Shown piece by piece: positions 8,139-17,395 of a stretch of DNA of 64,000 nt. Under the pieces are notes generated by a model. That model ran no database searches, was not told where the DNA came from, and saw nothing but the letters and a program-made list of their open reading frames with translations. Numbering within the stretch: the first letter of the stretch is position 1; every line of letters begins with the position of its first letter. A program made the position numbers and the translations under genes. Source of the DNA: CAXBMB01 sp052078155 (GTDB lineage Bacteria; Pseudomonadota; Alphaproteobacteria; Kiloniellales; DSM-21159); NCBI GenBank assembly GCA_052078155.1, contig JBQJBP010000002.1, positions 372,001 to 436,000 of the forward strand, read 5' to 3'.

Positions 8139-8621
8139 TTATGCAGAAGCGGTATCGCCGTCGGCCTGAGCCGCCTTACGCTGAGCGTAGAGTTCTGCAA
8201 AATCAATGGGATTGATCAGGACAGGCGGGAAGCCACCGTCACGGGTTGCATCAGCCACCACCCGACGGGCGAAGGGGAAGATGATCCGGATGGCATCCAC
8301 CAGCAGGGTTTCTTCAACCTGATCTTCAGGGATGTTGTCGTTGACCGTGGCAACACCGCCATACTCCAGCTCTACCATGAAAGCCGGTTCGCCGTCGGTT
8401 GTGGCGTTGGCCTGCATTTTCAGCATCACTTCGAAAACCCGGTCCTGCAGATGGCGGGCACCCACGTCCAGGCGCACTTCCAGTTGAGGGGCCTGCTTCA
8501 GGTTGGCCAGAATCATTGGCGCATTGGGGTTCTCAAAAGAGAGATCTTTGACGTACTGGGTATGAACCACCACCGGCAGGTTCTGTTCTGCTGCGGCGTT
8601 GGGCGTTTGAGCGTCACTCAT
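8139..8621 (-). CDS. secB: Protein-export chaperone SecB
   Basis: 160 residues. SecB keeps precursor proteins unfolded and delivers them to SecA. Family features include VKDLSFENPNAP near the N-terminus, the GVATVNDN strand region and the C-terminal PPVLINPIDFAELY segment. A strong intrinsic terminator follows. The secB/dnaQ convergent arrangement near the origin is common in alphaproteobacteria. Confidence 0.95.
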   Translation of the reverse strand: MSDAQTPNAAAEQNLPVVVHTQYVKDLSFENPNAPMILANLKQAPQLEVRLDVGARHLQDRVFEVMLKMQANATTDGEPAFMVELEYGGVATVNDNIPEDQVEETLLVDAIRIIFPFARRVVADATRDGGFPPVLINPIDFAELYAQRKAAQADGDTASA

Positions 8622-9182
8622 GGACTTTCCACCTTGATGTATGAGGCCTGTCTGTTCCGGGTTACCTGACAGCTTGCCTGCCTCTCAGATCGGAAAAACA
8701 CCAACCGGATCTGAGGCAGAAAAGCAGACAATGAGGAGAGACGGCGCTGCGAATGTTTTTGGAGCTTTCTTTCCAGAAAGAAAGCGGCAGGTCTGGCTTA
8801 CATGGAATTGTGCCGGGGAACAACTCTTGCTGTTGCTCTGCGTCAAACTTAACGCGGCGCAGGCGACACCCGGGGTCAGAGTATGACCGGCTAGGTTAAA
8901 GGTGTTTTGTGCTGTGACTCACTCCGAGACTCACCCTCTAGCCTCATGAAAAGAAGACCTTTCACGCGTCAAAGCTATCGCGTCTTTAGTTCCTTGAAGC
9001 TGCTTTGATCCTCGCCTTGTGCGCTGTTGGTTAAACAGCCGGGTTCGGTTCTTGATCGATAGCTGTTGAAGCGGTTTTCGCTACTTGGCTGTGGTGAACA
9101 CTTCTCTGGTTTGTTGAAGAGAGCCGGATTTTGAGGGTGCGCGGGGATGTCCCGCAAAATCACAAGGTCCTTGAGCTTGCCA
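8622..9182. other. Long intergenic region upstream of secB
   Basis: About 560 bases between the phosphatase gene stop and the secB start, both on the minus strand. It holds a degenerate dispersed repeat (8913-8970) and a small hairpin, GCGGG/CCCGC at 9141-9155. It must also carry the secB promoter, which I could not place. Open frames here have no family resemblance. Confidence 0.5.
8913..8970 (-). repeat. Dispersed intergenic repeat, partial copy R2
   Basis: GTGACTCACTCCGAGACTCACCCTCTA followed by CATGAAAAGAAGAC and TTCACGCG matches the central part of the repeat family (GTGACTCACCCTCTA..GTTGAAAAGAGGC..TCACG). The flanking parts are lost and the GACTCAC motif is duplicated, so this is a decayed copy. 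Confidence 0.6.
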
Positions 9183-9722
9183 TTAACTGGTTTGGGGCGC
9201 TGCTGTCGGATCAAAGGGAACAATCGTGCCGTTGGGCACCTCTTTTTGTGTCAGACCGCGGATAAAGCCCCAGTGGGTGACAATCAGGCAGGACCGCCAG
9301 TCGTCGTTGCTCAGCATCTTTTCGGTGAAGGCGGCGCAGCGTTGCAGAACCGAGGGTTCCAGCTCTTCTTCATCGGGCCACCACTGGTGATCCAGACCGT
9401 CAAAGTTTAGGTCCGGCCAGCTTTCTTCCAGCTTGACGCGGTGGCTGCCAATGTCACAGGTAAAGTAATAGCGTTCACGCACCAGATGATCGACTTCGAT
9501 GGGGAGATCGAGCGTTTCTGCGGCCAGAGCTGCGCTTTCCAAAGTGCGTCGATAGGGGGAGGCGATGATCTTCGTTAGGTTCTTGCCCTTCAGTTCCTGG
9601 GCTGCCGCCCGGATTTGCCGCTCACCCTCTTCAGTCAGGGCCGGGTCGACAATGCCCGGATCGATCCGCGTCTTGTTGAAATGCAGATTGAAATGGGATT
9701 GCCCGTGGCGCAGCAGGTACAT
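9183..9722 (-). CDS. Histidine phosphatase family protein
   Basis: 179 residues. The N-terminal LLRHGQSHFN is the catalytic RHG motif with the phosphohistidine; a second histidine lies in VTHWGFIRGL and the arginine in ASPYRRTLESA completes the phosphate pocket. This is the phosphoglycerate-mutase-like fold, used by small-molecule and protein phosphatases; the substrate cannot be read from sequence. It lies 57 bases downstream of fxsA on the same strand. Confidence 0.85.
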   Translation of the reverse strand: MYLLRHGQSHFNLHFNKTRIDPGIVDPALTEEGERQIRAAAQELKGKNLTKIIASPYRRTLESAALAAETLDLPIEVDHLVRERYYFTCDIGSHRVKLEESWPDLNFDGLDHQWWPDEEELEPSVLQRCAAFTEKMLSNDDWRSCLIVTHWGFIRGLTQKEVPNGTIVPFDPTAAPQTS

Positions 9723-9779
9723 GAGAAAGCTAATTCCTGTGAAGGTCTGTGGAATGGTTTGGATAAATGGGACCGTAAG

Positions 9780-10502
9780 TTACTGGTCTTTATCGGGTTT
9801 ATCCGGACCCGGTGCACGGTTCGTCTGGGAGCCCGACGGGGTGCCTGAAGCGTTTTCAGGCCCGCTGTCTGCAGGCTCGTTGTCTTTGTGCCAGGGAGAG
9901 TTTTCATTGGCGATGCCGGGCTGACCGCCCGGACCTGCGGGCCGGGTCACATCCTCGAAATCCCCATCGATGGTCGGACCGCCTGGTTGGCCATAGGGAG
10001 ATTGCCCCCTCCCCGGCCCTGCTGATCCAGCCTGGCCGAAGGGGCTGCCAGCCCCGCCAAACCCGCCCTGGCTGTAGTAAAACCCACCGCCGGGACCGTT
10101 TTTGCCTGCCGGTCCACCCTGCATCTGGACATGGGTTGTCATGCGCTGAGACAGATAGCTGCGCAGGAAGTTCCTGACGGGACTGAGAAACAGAAGAAAT
10201 CCCAAACTGTCGGTAAAGAACCCGGGCGTCAGCAACAGGATGCCGGCCAGCATCAGACAGAACCCGTCAAACAGCTCCTTGGCCGGCAACTGCCCCTGAT
10301 CCATCTGGCTTCTTGCCCTGCTCATCACCGCAAACCCCTGGACCCGCAACTGCCAGGAGCCCAGTACAGCCGTAATGATCACCACGGCCAGAGTTGGCCA
10401 CAGGCCGATCAGGTCGCCGACCTGAATGAACAGGGCGATCTCGATCAAAGGAACAGCGATAAAGAGAAACAGCAGCAGCAAACCCATAGGTGTTCTTTCC
10501 AT
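9780..10502 (-). CDS. fxsA: FxsA family membrane protein with long Gly/Pro-rich tail
   Basis: 240 residues. The first ~130 match FxsA: GLLLLFLFIAVPLIEIALF, then a segment with GLWPTLAVVIITAVLG, then GILLLTPGFFTDSLGFLL. FxsA is a cytoplasmic-membrane protein known in E. coli for relieving phage T7 exclusion by the F plasmid; its native role is unclear. After about residue 130 the chain becomes a 110-residue region rich in Gly, Pro, Gln and Asp, longer than E. coli FxsA and probably disordered. It is divergent from the Tim44-like gene, as in many alphaproteobacteria. Confidence 0.88.
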   Translation of the reverse strand: MERTPMGLLLLFLFIAVPLIEIALFIQVGDLIGLWPTLAVVIITAVLGSWQLRVQGFAVMSRARSQMDQGQLPAKELFDGFCLMLAGILLLTPGFFTDSLGFLLFLSPVRNFLRSYLSQRMTTHVQMQGGPAGKNGPGGGFYYSQGGFGGAGSPFGQAGSAGPGRGQSPYGQPGGPTIDGDFEDVTRPAGPGGQPGIANENSPWHKDNEPADSGPENASGTPSGSQTNRAPGPDKPDKDQ

Positions 10503-11208
10503 CTGCCGGTTTTGGTGGTGAGAGTTGTTGGCGATTTAGAGGATCGGCAGTCTGCTCTATATAGGCCAATGCGCCCCGGAAGTCTGACAAAAAGTCACCC
10601 GGCCTTTTGTCGGTCCCAAACCTATCGGTCCCACAACTCATCGATCTCCAACTTACCGATCCGCAATTTGCCGATCCCAAGGGCCACCGGGTTTCTGCTG
10701 GGACCTGGTGTCCGAAGATCAGAGGTCACAGCAGCAAGTGTTTTTCCGGGCAGGCTCAGTTTCCTCAACAACGGCTCAACCCGGCAGATTTTATCAGTAG
10801 GATGGCTGTTGGCGTGGCTTGAATGGATGGCTTTTCTCTTGGGTCTGGGACCGTTGACGACTCACCCGAAGGGACAAATCTCGGTAAATCGCGATCATTT
10901 GATGCTCAGAACGTTGAAAAGGAAGCTCTTTTGCTTACTTTCTGGCAGTGGCCTTTGAGGGTTTTTGCCACAGCGGATATCGGAAGAAAGGCCGTATTTG
11001 TCGGTCCAATCCAACGCTTTGCCGGTCTGTGTCTTTTACGTAACTGCCTCTGGAGCTAGGGGCTCGGATGTTCTAAGTTGTTCGGGTTCTCGATAGTCAG
11101 GTGTTGGCCAGGTTTTTTCACTGCCACCGTTATCCGTTGGTGTGGAGAGGTTGATCGGTTAAAATTGACTTTGGGTTTCATGAGTTTCTCCAACACGGAT
11201 AGAACCTA
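10503..11208. other. Long intergenic region between fxsA and the Tim44-like gene
   Basis: 706 bases between divergent genes. It contains a short tandem array (10609-10680) but no gene I can support; open frames crossing it overlap fxsA antisense or lack family features. The last part, from about 11150, is AT-richer with GGTTAAAATTGAC and probably holds the promoter of the Tim44-like gene. Confidence 0.5.
10609..10680 (+). repeat. Degenerate 15-16 base tandem repeat
   Basis: About five units, each beginning TCGGTCCCA, TCGATCTCC or CGATCCC and spaced 15-16 bases apart. Read in one frame it encodes a five-residue pattern (LSVPN, LSVPQ, LIDLQ, LTDPQ, FADPK), but that frame is an isolated short ORF without a recognisable protein. 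It lies about 110 bases upstream of fxsA. Confidence 0.55.
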
Positions 11209-11952
11209 ATGGGTGATTTCCTCGACATCATTCTTTTTGCTGCCATTGCGGCTTTTCTGGTTTTTCGCCTGCGCTCTGTTCTGGGCAGCCGGGATGGCCA
11301 TGACGCGGGCCAGGAATTTGATCCCTTCAAACAACGGGAAGAGCGGGCAGAAAAAGCCAGGCAGGACGCCGAGGAAGACAAGGTCATTCATCTGCCCAAC
11401 GCCAGAGGTGAGTCAGCAAAGACCGATGCGACCGCTCAGGAAACTGCGGCCGGGACCTCTGCCTCACAGAAAACTCAGTCCGATCCCCTGTCCAGTGATC
11501 CTCTTTCTGCCGGCTTGACCCAAATTCGCCTGGCCGATGGATCCTTTGATCCTGAAGGCTTTGTTCAGGGGGCCCGGGCAGCTTTTGAAATGATCCTGTT
11601 GGGATTTGCCAAGGGCGACCAGGAGGTGCTGCGGCCGTTGCTGGCCGATGATGTCTTTGCAGACTTCTCCAAAGCTATGGAACAGCGCGCTGACGCCGGT
11701 GAAACCATGGAAACCACCCTTGTCAGTCTGGACAAAGGGGAAATCATCGAAGCAGAGCTGCAGGGCAAAACCGCCTTCGTCACAGTCAAACTGGTGTCAG
11801 AGCAGATGAATGTCACCCGCGATGCCGAAGGCGAGGTGGTGGACGGAGATCCCCATCTGGTTGCCAAAGTCACGGATATCTGGACCTTTGCCCGCAATAC
11901 CCGCAGCCGCGATCCCAACTGGACACTGGTTTCCACCCGCAGCGTGAACTGA
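11209..11952 (+). CDS. Tim44/TimA-like protein
   Basis: 247 residues. One N-terminal membrane anchor (LDIILFAAIAAFLVFRLRSVLG), a charged linker rich in Ala/Glu/Ser, then a Tim44-like domain from about residue 100 (GFVQGARAAFEMILLGFAKGD...WTFARN). Bacterial Tim44-like proteins share ancestry with the mitochondrial import motor subunit Tim44 and are membrane-anchored in alphaproteobacteria. The stop and the mltA start overlap as TGATG, so the two are co-translated. Confidence 0.88.
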   Translation: MGDFLDIILFAAIAAFLVFRLRSVLGSRDGHDAGQEFDPFKQREERAEKARQDAEEDKVIHLPNARGESAKTDATAQETAAGTSASQKTQSDPLSSDPLSAGLTQIRLADGSFDPEGFVQGARAAFEMILLGFAKGDQEVLRPLLADDVFADFSKAMEQRADAGETMETTLVSLDKGEIIEAELQGKTAFVTVKLVSEQMNVTRDAEGEVVDGDPHLVAKVTDIWTFARNTRSRDPNWTLVSTRSVN

Positions 11953-13229
11953 TGGTTTCTGCGCTTATGTTCTCTCCTTTGCAGACCCTCTCACAGGTTT
12001 CTGTGAAGGCCGTGCGCCTTTTTGTTCTTCCCCTGGCAACTTTGGCCTTCTTATCGGCCTGTGAAGAGGCGCCCGAGGAAAAGGCTGAAACGCCAGTAGA
12101 AGAGCAGGAGCAGCCTCAGGAAACCCCGCCTGCTGATCTGCTGACCGCCAGCAGTTTTGATGCCTTGCCTGGCTGGCAGGAGGATGACCTCAAAGGCGCA
12201 TTGCCCGCATTGCGGCTGTCCTGTGGACGGTTGCTGCGGTCAAAGGATGACAAGGCCGTGGGGCCCGATGGCATCGCCGGTCGGGTGGCAGACTGGCGCC
12301 AGCCCTGCGCAGCCCTGGCTGCTGTGCCTGAGGATGATGACAAGGCCTTGCGGGCCGTGCTGGAGGCAGAGTTTCAGCCCTTTGTGGTGTCTACCGGGCA
12401 GCAAGAAGAAGGGCTCTTTACCGGTTACTATGAAGCGTCCCTCAAAGGCTCCCTGACGCCACAACCAGGTTATGCCGCGCCGCTCTACGGCTTTCCCAAA
12501 GACGCTGTTACCGTGCGCCTGCAGGACTTCCGGGCTGATCTGCCCCGCAAGTCTCTGGTCGGTCGTGTGGTTGATGGTCGCTTGCGACCCTATTACAGCC
12601 GCAAGGAAATTGATCAGGGAGTGCTGAAAGATCAGGATCTGGAGGTGATGTGGGTCAGTGACCCCGTTGATTCCTTCTTCCTGCACATTCAGGGGTCCGG
12701 TCAGGTGACCTTGCCGGACGGCTCGGCCATTCGTGTGGGTTTCGCCGGATCCAACGGTTTACCCTTCTATCCCATCGGCCGGGCACTGATTGATGAAGGC
12801 CATGTCAGCCGGTCCCAGGCCTCCATGCAGTCCATCCGGGACTGGCTGCGCGCCAATCCGGAAAAAGCTCAGGAACTGATGCAGCGAAATCGCCGCTTTA
12901 TCTTCTTCCGGAAGATCGAGGGTCCCGGCCCGATCGGGGCCTTGGGCGTGGCGTTGACCCCTGCCCGGTCTCTGGCTGTGGACCCGAGCCATATGCCTCT
13001 CGGGGCGCCCTTGTGGCTGGAAACCACCTGGCCCGGCACAGACAAGCCGCTGCAGCGCCTGATGGTGGCTCAGGACACGGGCAGTGCCATCAAAGGCAAG
13101 GTGCGCGGGGATTTCTTCTGGGGCAGCGGAGAGCCTGCCCTGGCTCAGGCCGGGGGCATGAAGCAAAAGGGCCGCTACTGGCTGCTGCTGCCCAAAGCTG
13201 TGGCCGAGCGTCGCAACATCACCAGTTAA
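11952..13229 (+). CDS. mltA: Membrane-bound lytic murein transglycosylase A
   Basis: 425 residues. A lipoprotein signal sequence ends in the lipobox LSAC near residue 37, followed by an acidic Pro/Glu-rich linker. The MltA barrel follows (GLFTGYYEASLKGS, then YSRKEIDQG and FFLHIQGSGQV), and the C-terminal 3D domain shows the aspartates in VAQDTGSAIKG. It cleaves peptidoglycan glycan strands from the periplasmic face of the outer membrane. Coupled to the upstream Tim44-like gene by a one-base overlap. Confidence 0.94.
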   Translation: MVSALMFSPLQTLSQVSVKAVRLFVLPLATLAFLSACEEAPEEKAETPVEEQEQPQETPPADLLTASSFDALPGWQEDDLKGALPALRLSCGRLLRSKDDKAVGPDGIAGRVADWRQPCAALAAVPEDDDKALRAVLEAEFQPFVVSTGQQEEGLFTGYYEASLKGSLTPQPGYAAPLYGFPKDAVTVRLQDFRADLPRKSLVGRVVDGRLRPYYSRKEIDQGVLKDQDLEVMWVSDPVDSFFLHIQGSGQVTLPDGSAIRVGFAGSNGLPFYPIGRALIDEGHVSRSQASMQSIRDWLRANPEKAQELMQRNRRFIFFRKIEGPGPIGALGVALTPARSLAVDPSHMPLGAPLWLETTWPGTDKPLQRLMVAQDTGSAIKGKVRGDFFWGSGEPALAQAGGMKQKGRYWLLLPKAVAERRNITS

Positions 13230-13307
13230 GGTTCCTTTTAGTGGGCAGATCTGGCTGGTTTTGGTGATTTGAAAGTCTTGGCTCGCTGAAACAGGAAGGC
13301 TGAGGTT

Positions 13308-14786
13308 ATGGCTGGGGACGCTCAACAAACTCACTCTGCTTCAGAACCGGATCCGCAAACCGGGGTTTTCCGGCGGTTGCGCACAAGGTTGTCTCAGCCC
13401 GCACCAGGTGGTCAAAACACCATAGAACCCCATGCCGCGCTGGAGCGGGCCCTGGAAGAAGATAAACGCGAAGGCCTTAAACTGGCGGTGCGCGCCCGTT
13501 GGTGTGCCCTGGCGGCCATTGCAGTCCTGGTCGTTTCAATCGACCCCAGTTACCGGGCCAGCTACTATCTGGTTCTCCTGCTGGGGTTTGCCGCCATTGG
13601 CTGGTTTCAGCTGAAAATCGGAAAGGTGGGACACAACCGCGCCGAATTGCGGCTGATGGCGTTTGATCTGGCCTTGATGACAGTTGTCATGCTGGTGCCC
13701 AACCCTTTCCTGCTGGAACTCTGGCCGCCAACCATGCAGTTCCATTACGGGAACTTTGTCTATTTTTATGTGCTGCTGGCCGCCGCTACCCTTGCCTATT
13801 CCTGGCGGACCCTCTTTGCCATGGGCATCTGGACGGCGCTGTTCTGGGCGGCAGGCGTTACTCTTGTGTCTTTCATCCCGGTCAGCGATCCTCAGCTCCG
13901 GGCTGACATCCTGTCGGTGTTGAGCGGTCACCAGCAGCTGCAGAGTTTTCTGGACCCCTACAACATTCATTTGCCCGGGCGCTTTCAGGAAGTGGTCGTT
14001 TTCCTGATCGTGGCGGGCATTCTGGCGGTCAATGGCTGGCGTAACAAACGCCTGCTGATCAAAAGCGCCGAAGTCGAGCGGGAGCGGGGCAATCTCGCCC
14101 GCTATTTCTCCCCCAATGTGGTGGAGGAGCTGTCTCAGAACGACGAGCCCCTGAAAAGAGTGCGGACCCAGAAGGTGGCCGTGCTTTTTGTCGATATCGT
14201 GGGCTTTACCACCTACTCCAATGGTCGGGAACCGGCCCAGGTGATCCAGACTCTGCGCGAATTTCATGCCCGTATGGAAGAACAGGTTTTTGCCCACAAC
14301 GGTACGCTGGACAAGTATCTGGGCGATGGACTGATGGCGACCTTTGGCACCCCCATTGCCGGACAGCGGGATGCCAGCAATGCGCTGGACTGTGCCATGG
14401 CCATGGTGGATGTGGTGAAAGACTGGAATGCGCAGCGCGAAGCGCAGGGCGAAAAGCCCATGAAAGCAGGTTTTGGCATTCACTATGGTGAGGTGGTGCT
14501 GGGGAACATTGGCACCAACCGCATGGAGTTCACCGTGATCGGGGATACGGTGAATACGGCCAGCCGCCTGGAAAATCTGACCCGAAGGCTGGGGACGCCC
14601 CTGGTGGTCAGCGATGCCCTGATGCAGCAGGTGTTGCTGGAAGACCATGAGGAAGAGGCGCAGCAGGAGGTTTCGGCCAAGGGATCAGCAGGGTCTGCCC
14701 ATGCGCGGCCCGAGCTGACCTCCCTTCCCGCGCAGGAAATTCGTGGTCTGGATGCGCCTATGGCGCTGTGGACCTGGTCTGTCTGA
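13308..14786 (+). CDS. Membrane-anchored class III adenylate/guanylate cyclase
   Basis: 492 residues. Residues ~60-240 contain six hydrophobic segments, the rest of the N-terminus being soluble. The cyclase domain (about 280-440) shows the metal-binding Asp in VDIVGFTTYS, the second in YLGDGLMATFG, and GDTVNTASRLENLTR with the transition-state Asn and Arg. KYLGDG supplies the purine-site Lys and VIGDTV the partner position, suggesting ATP as substrate. It should make cAMP at the inner membrane; the membrane part may sense a signal. It follows mltA by 78 bases and is probably co-transcribed. Confidence 0.88.
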   Translation: MAGDAQQTHSASEPDPQTGVFRRLRTRLSQPAPGGQNTIEPHAALERALEEDKREGLKLAVRARWCALAAIAVLVVSIDPSYRASYYLVLLLGFAAIGWFQLKIGKVGHNRAELRLMAFDLALMTVVMLVPNPFLLELWPPTMQFHYGNFVYFYVLLAAATLAYSWRTLFAMGIWTALFWAAGVTLVSFIPVSDPQLRADILSVLSGHQQLQSFLDPYNIHLPGRFQEVVVFLIVAGILAVNGWRNKRLLIKSAEVERERGNLARYFSPNVVEELSQNDEPLKRVRTQKVAVLFVDIVGFTTYSNGREPAQVIQTLREFHARMEEQVFAHNGTLDKYLGDGLMATFGTPIAGQRDASNALDCAMAMVDVVKDWNAQREAQGEKPMKAGFGIHYGEVVLGNIGTNRMEFTVIGDTVNTASRLENLTRRLGTPLVVSDALMQQVLLEDHEEEAQQEVSAKGSAGSAHARPELTSLPAQEIRGLDAPMALWTWSV

Positions 14787-15137
14787 GGGCTGGTTTCATT
14801 GCAAGGCAGCTATGAAGTCTGGCTTGTCTTCAAGTGCCTGAGATCCAATGAACTGAATAATCTATTGAAAAATAACGTTAAAATGGAATGGCGAATTTTA
14901 TGATTAATCATTGGTTGGAAATTTGATGTTCAGGATCTTTCACCTTGTGCCTCTGACTTCCGGGCACCGCTTGACTTTTTTCAAGTGGTAATACCATTTT
15001 GTCATGTCCGCGGATCACACGGGGGTGGGTAAGACCTGCTGGCCGTTGGCTTGGCGGACGGGAGAGATCTTCCCGGGGTGCCTTGACTCGGTCCGGGGAA
15101 GGAAAACAGGCGTCCGAACAAAAGAACGGGACCCAGT
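14787..15137. promoter_or_regulatory. Control region of the lut operon
   Basis: 351 bases between the cyclase and lutA. The middle (14860-14940) is clearly AT-rich and contains a perfect 12-base palindrome ATGATTAATCAT (14900-14911). A TTGACT (14971-14976) that could be a -35 box immediately precedes the GntR-type operator at 14986-14996. No gene is visible. Confidence 0.6.
14986..14996. promoter_or_regulatory. GntR/FadR-family operator (TGGTnnnACCA)
   Basis: TGGTAATACCA fits the operator type bound by LldR, LutR, PdhR and related GntR regulators (TGGT-N3-ACCA). It lies 142 bases upstream of lutA, just after a TTGACT element, a position suited to repression of the lactate operon. The regulator gene is not in this window. 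Confidence 0.7.
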
Positions 15138-15944
15138 ATGAGCCTTTTGAAGACCAGCGCCCCTGACGGGGCTGTGCCCGAAAACCCCCGTGTCGGTCTT
15201 TTCATTACCTGTCTTGTCGACCTGCACCGTCCGGTCGTTGGCTTTGCGGCCGTCAAACTGCTTGAACAAGCCGGTTGTCGGGTTGAGGTTCCGCTGGGCC
15301 AGACCTGTTGCGGACAGCCCGCTTACAACAGCGGCGATCGCAATGACACGGAAGTCATTGCTTTGCAGGTCATTGATAAGTTTGAAGAGTTTGACTTTGT
15401 TGTGGCGCCGTCCGGCAGCTGCGCGGCCATGCTGAAAGACCATTACCCCAAACTTTTCGAAAAGGACCCCAATCTGCGCACCCGAGCCGAAGCTCTCTCC
15501 CGCAAGACTTTTGAGCTGGTTTCTTTCCTGACCGATGTGCTGGGGAAAGGAGACGTTGAGGCCCGCTTTGACGGCAAGGTCACCTATCACGATTCCTGTT
15601 CCGGTCTGAGGGAACTGAAGATCAAATCCCAGCCTCGTCAGCTGCTGGCCAGTGTGTCGGGTCTGGAAATGACGGAACTGCACGACAGTGAGGCCTGCTG
15701 TGGTTTTGGGGGAACCTTCTGCGTCAAGTACCCTGACATCTCCAACAAGATTGTTTCCCTGAAAGCCGAGAATGTTCAGAAAACCGGGGCGGATACCTTG
15801 CTCGCCGGGGATCTGGGCTGCCTGCTCAACATGGCCGGAAAGCTGAAACGCGAAGGATCTGACGTTAAGGTGCGCCACGTGGCGGAAGTGCTGGCCAATA
15901 TGGCCGATCAGCCTGCCATCGGCGACCCGGACCCGCGCGGCTGA
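15138..15944 (+). CDS. lutA: Lactate utilisation protein LutA (cysteine-rich Fe-S oxidoreductase)
   Basis: 268 residues with two CCG-type cysteine-rich domains: GQTCCGQPAYNSG near residue 60 and SEACCGFGGTFC near 185. LutA/LldE is one of three subunits of the iron-sulphur L-lactate dehydrogenase complex that oxidises lactate to pyruvate. It has about 14 residues more at the N-terminus than the core family. lutB starts 11 bases later. Confidence 0.93.
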   Translation: MSLLKTSAPDGAVPENPRVGLFITCLVDLHRPVVGFAAVKLLEQAGCRVEVPLGQTCCGQPAYNSGDRNDTEVIALQVIDKFEEFDFVVAPSGSCAAMLKDHYPKLFEKDPNLRTRAEALSRKTFELVSFLTDVLGKGDVEARFDGKVTYHDSCSGLRELKIKSQPRQLLASVSGLEMTELHDSEACCGFGGTFCVKYPDISNKIVSLKAENVQKTGADTLLAGDLGCLLNMAGKLKREGSDVKVRHVAEVLANMADQPAIGDPDPRG

Positions 15945-15955
15945 GGAGAGCAGGC

Positions 15956-17395
15956 ATGGAAAAGAGATCTCACAGCTTCAAATACAACGCGACCCAGGCT
16001 CTGGCGGATCCCAATCTGCAGCGGGCCATGGACAAGATGCGCACCGGCTTTGTTGACCGTCGCCTGAAAGCCACCACCGCCCTGCCGGAGTTTGAGCAGT
16101 TGCGGGACCAGGCCAGGGACATCAAGAACCACACCCTGGATCATCTGGACCTCTACCTGGAACGCTATGAAGCCAAGGTTGAGGAAAACGGTGGCCAGGT
16201 TCACTGGTGCGCCACGGCGGAAGATGCCCGCCAGGCGGTTCTGGACATCTGCCGGTCCGTGGACGCCAAGACGGTGACCAAGGGCAAATCCATGATCACC
16301 GAAGAAATCGCTCTGAATGACTTTCTGGAAAAGAAGGGCATCGAGCCGGTTGAAACGGATCTGGGCGAGTACATCATCCAGCTGCGTAAAGAAGCCCCCA
16401 GTCACATCATTGCCCCGGCTGTGCATGTCAGCAAAGAACAGGTGGAAAGCGATTTCCGCAAACACCACACGGACCTGCCTGATGAGCGCAGCCTCACAGA
16501 AGGTGAAGACCTGGTGGATGAAGCGCGAAAAATGCTGCGCCAACGCTATTTTCAGGCCGATGTCGGCATCACCGGGGCCAACTTTCTGATCGCGGAAACC
16601 GGCTCCTCCGTCATTGTCACCAATGAAGGCAACGGTGACCTGACCCAGACCCTGCCGAAGATCCACATTGTGGTGGCCAGCCTGGAAAAGGTCGTGCCGA
16701 CCCTGGAGGATGCCTCAACGATCCTGCGGGTTCTGGCGCGTTCTGCAACCGGTCAGGAAATGTCCAGCTACACCACCTTCTCCACCGGGCCTCGCCGCAA
16801 GGAAGATCCGGATGGGCCGGACCAGTACCATGTTATTCTGCTGGACAACGGTCGGTCTTCCATGCTGGGCACTGAGTTTCAGGAGATGCTGCGCTGCATC
16901 CGCTGCGGGGCCTGCATGAACCACTGTCCGGTTTATCAGGCTGTCGGTGGCCATTCCTACGGCTGGGTCTATCCTGGGCCCATGGGATCTGTTCTCACCC
17001 CCTCTTTGATTGGTGTGGATGAAGCCGGGCACCTGCCCAACGCCTCTACCTTCTGCGGGCGCTGTGAAGAAGTCTGCCCCATGCGCATCCCCCTGCCCAA
17101 GATGATGCGCCACTGGCGGGAGCGGGAGTTTGAGCGGCATTTGTCACCTCCCACCCAGCGTTGGGGAATCAAAGCCTGGGCCTTTCTGGCCCAGAGACCC
17201 CAGCTGTACCGCTGGGCCACGGGACTTCCCATGACCCTCTTGGCCAAGCTGGGCCGTAAGAAGGGCACTTTCTCCAGTCTGCCGCTGGCCGGTGGCTGGA
17301 CAAAACACCGGCAGATGCCGGCGCCTCAGGGCAAAACCTTCCAGCAGCTCTGGCGGGAGCAGGAAAAAGCCAAAGCCGCAGGAGGTCAGTCATGA
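15956..17395 (+). CDS. lutB: Lactate utilisation protein LutB (Fe-S subunit)
   Basis: 479 residues. The large central LUD domain is followed by two 4Fe-4S motifs, CIRCGACMNHCPVYQ and CGRCEEVCPMRIPLP, and a C-terminal extension of about 100 residues. It transfers electrons within the LutABC complex. Its last four bases overlap the lutC start (ATGA), so expression is coupled. Confidence 0.95.
   Translation: MEKRSHSFKYNATQALADPNLQRAMDKMRTGFVDRRLKATTALPEFEQLRDQARDIKNHTLDHLDLYLERYEAKVEENGGQVHWCATAEDARQAVLDICRSVDAKTVTKGKSMITEEIALNDFLEKKGIEPVETDLGEYIIQLRKEAPSHIIAPAVHVSKEQVESDFRKHHTDLPDERSLTEGEDLVDEARKMLRQRYFQADVGITGANFLIAETGSSVIVTNEGNGDLTQTLPKIHIVVASLEKVVPTLEDASTILRVLARSATGQEMSSYTTFSTGPRRKEDPDGPDQYHVILLDNGRSSMLGTEFQEMLRCIRCGACMNHCPVYQAVGGHSYGWVYPGPMGSVLTPSLIGVDEAGHLPNASTFCGRCEEVCPMRIPLPKMMRHWREREFERHLSPPTQRWGIKAWAFLAQRPQLYRWATGLPMTLLAKLGRKKGTFSSLPLAGGWTKHRQMPAPQGKTFQQLWREQEKAKAAGGQS

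Noticed and set aside
10131..10958. Long plus-strand frame of 275 codons antisense to fxsA and into the gap
   Set aside because: Composition is typical of an antisense shadow (Gln/His-rich), and no known domain is seen.
13536..14648. 370-codon minus-strand frame opposite the cyclase gene
   Set aside because: The plus strand has unmistakable cyclase motifs; the reverse frame is a His/Gln-rich shadow.
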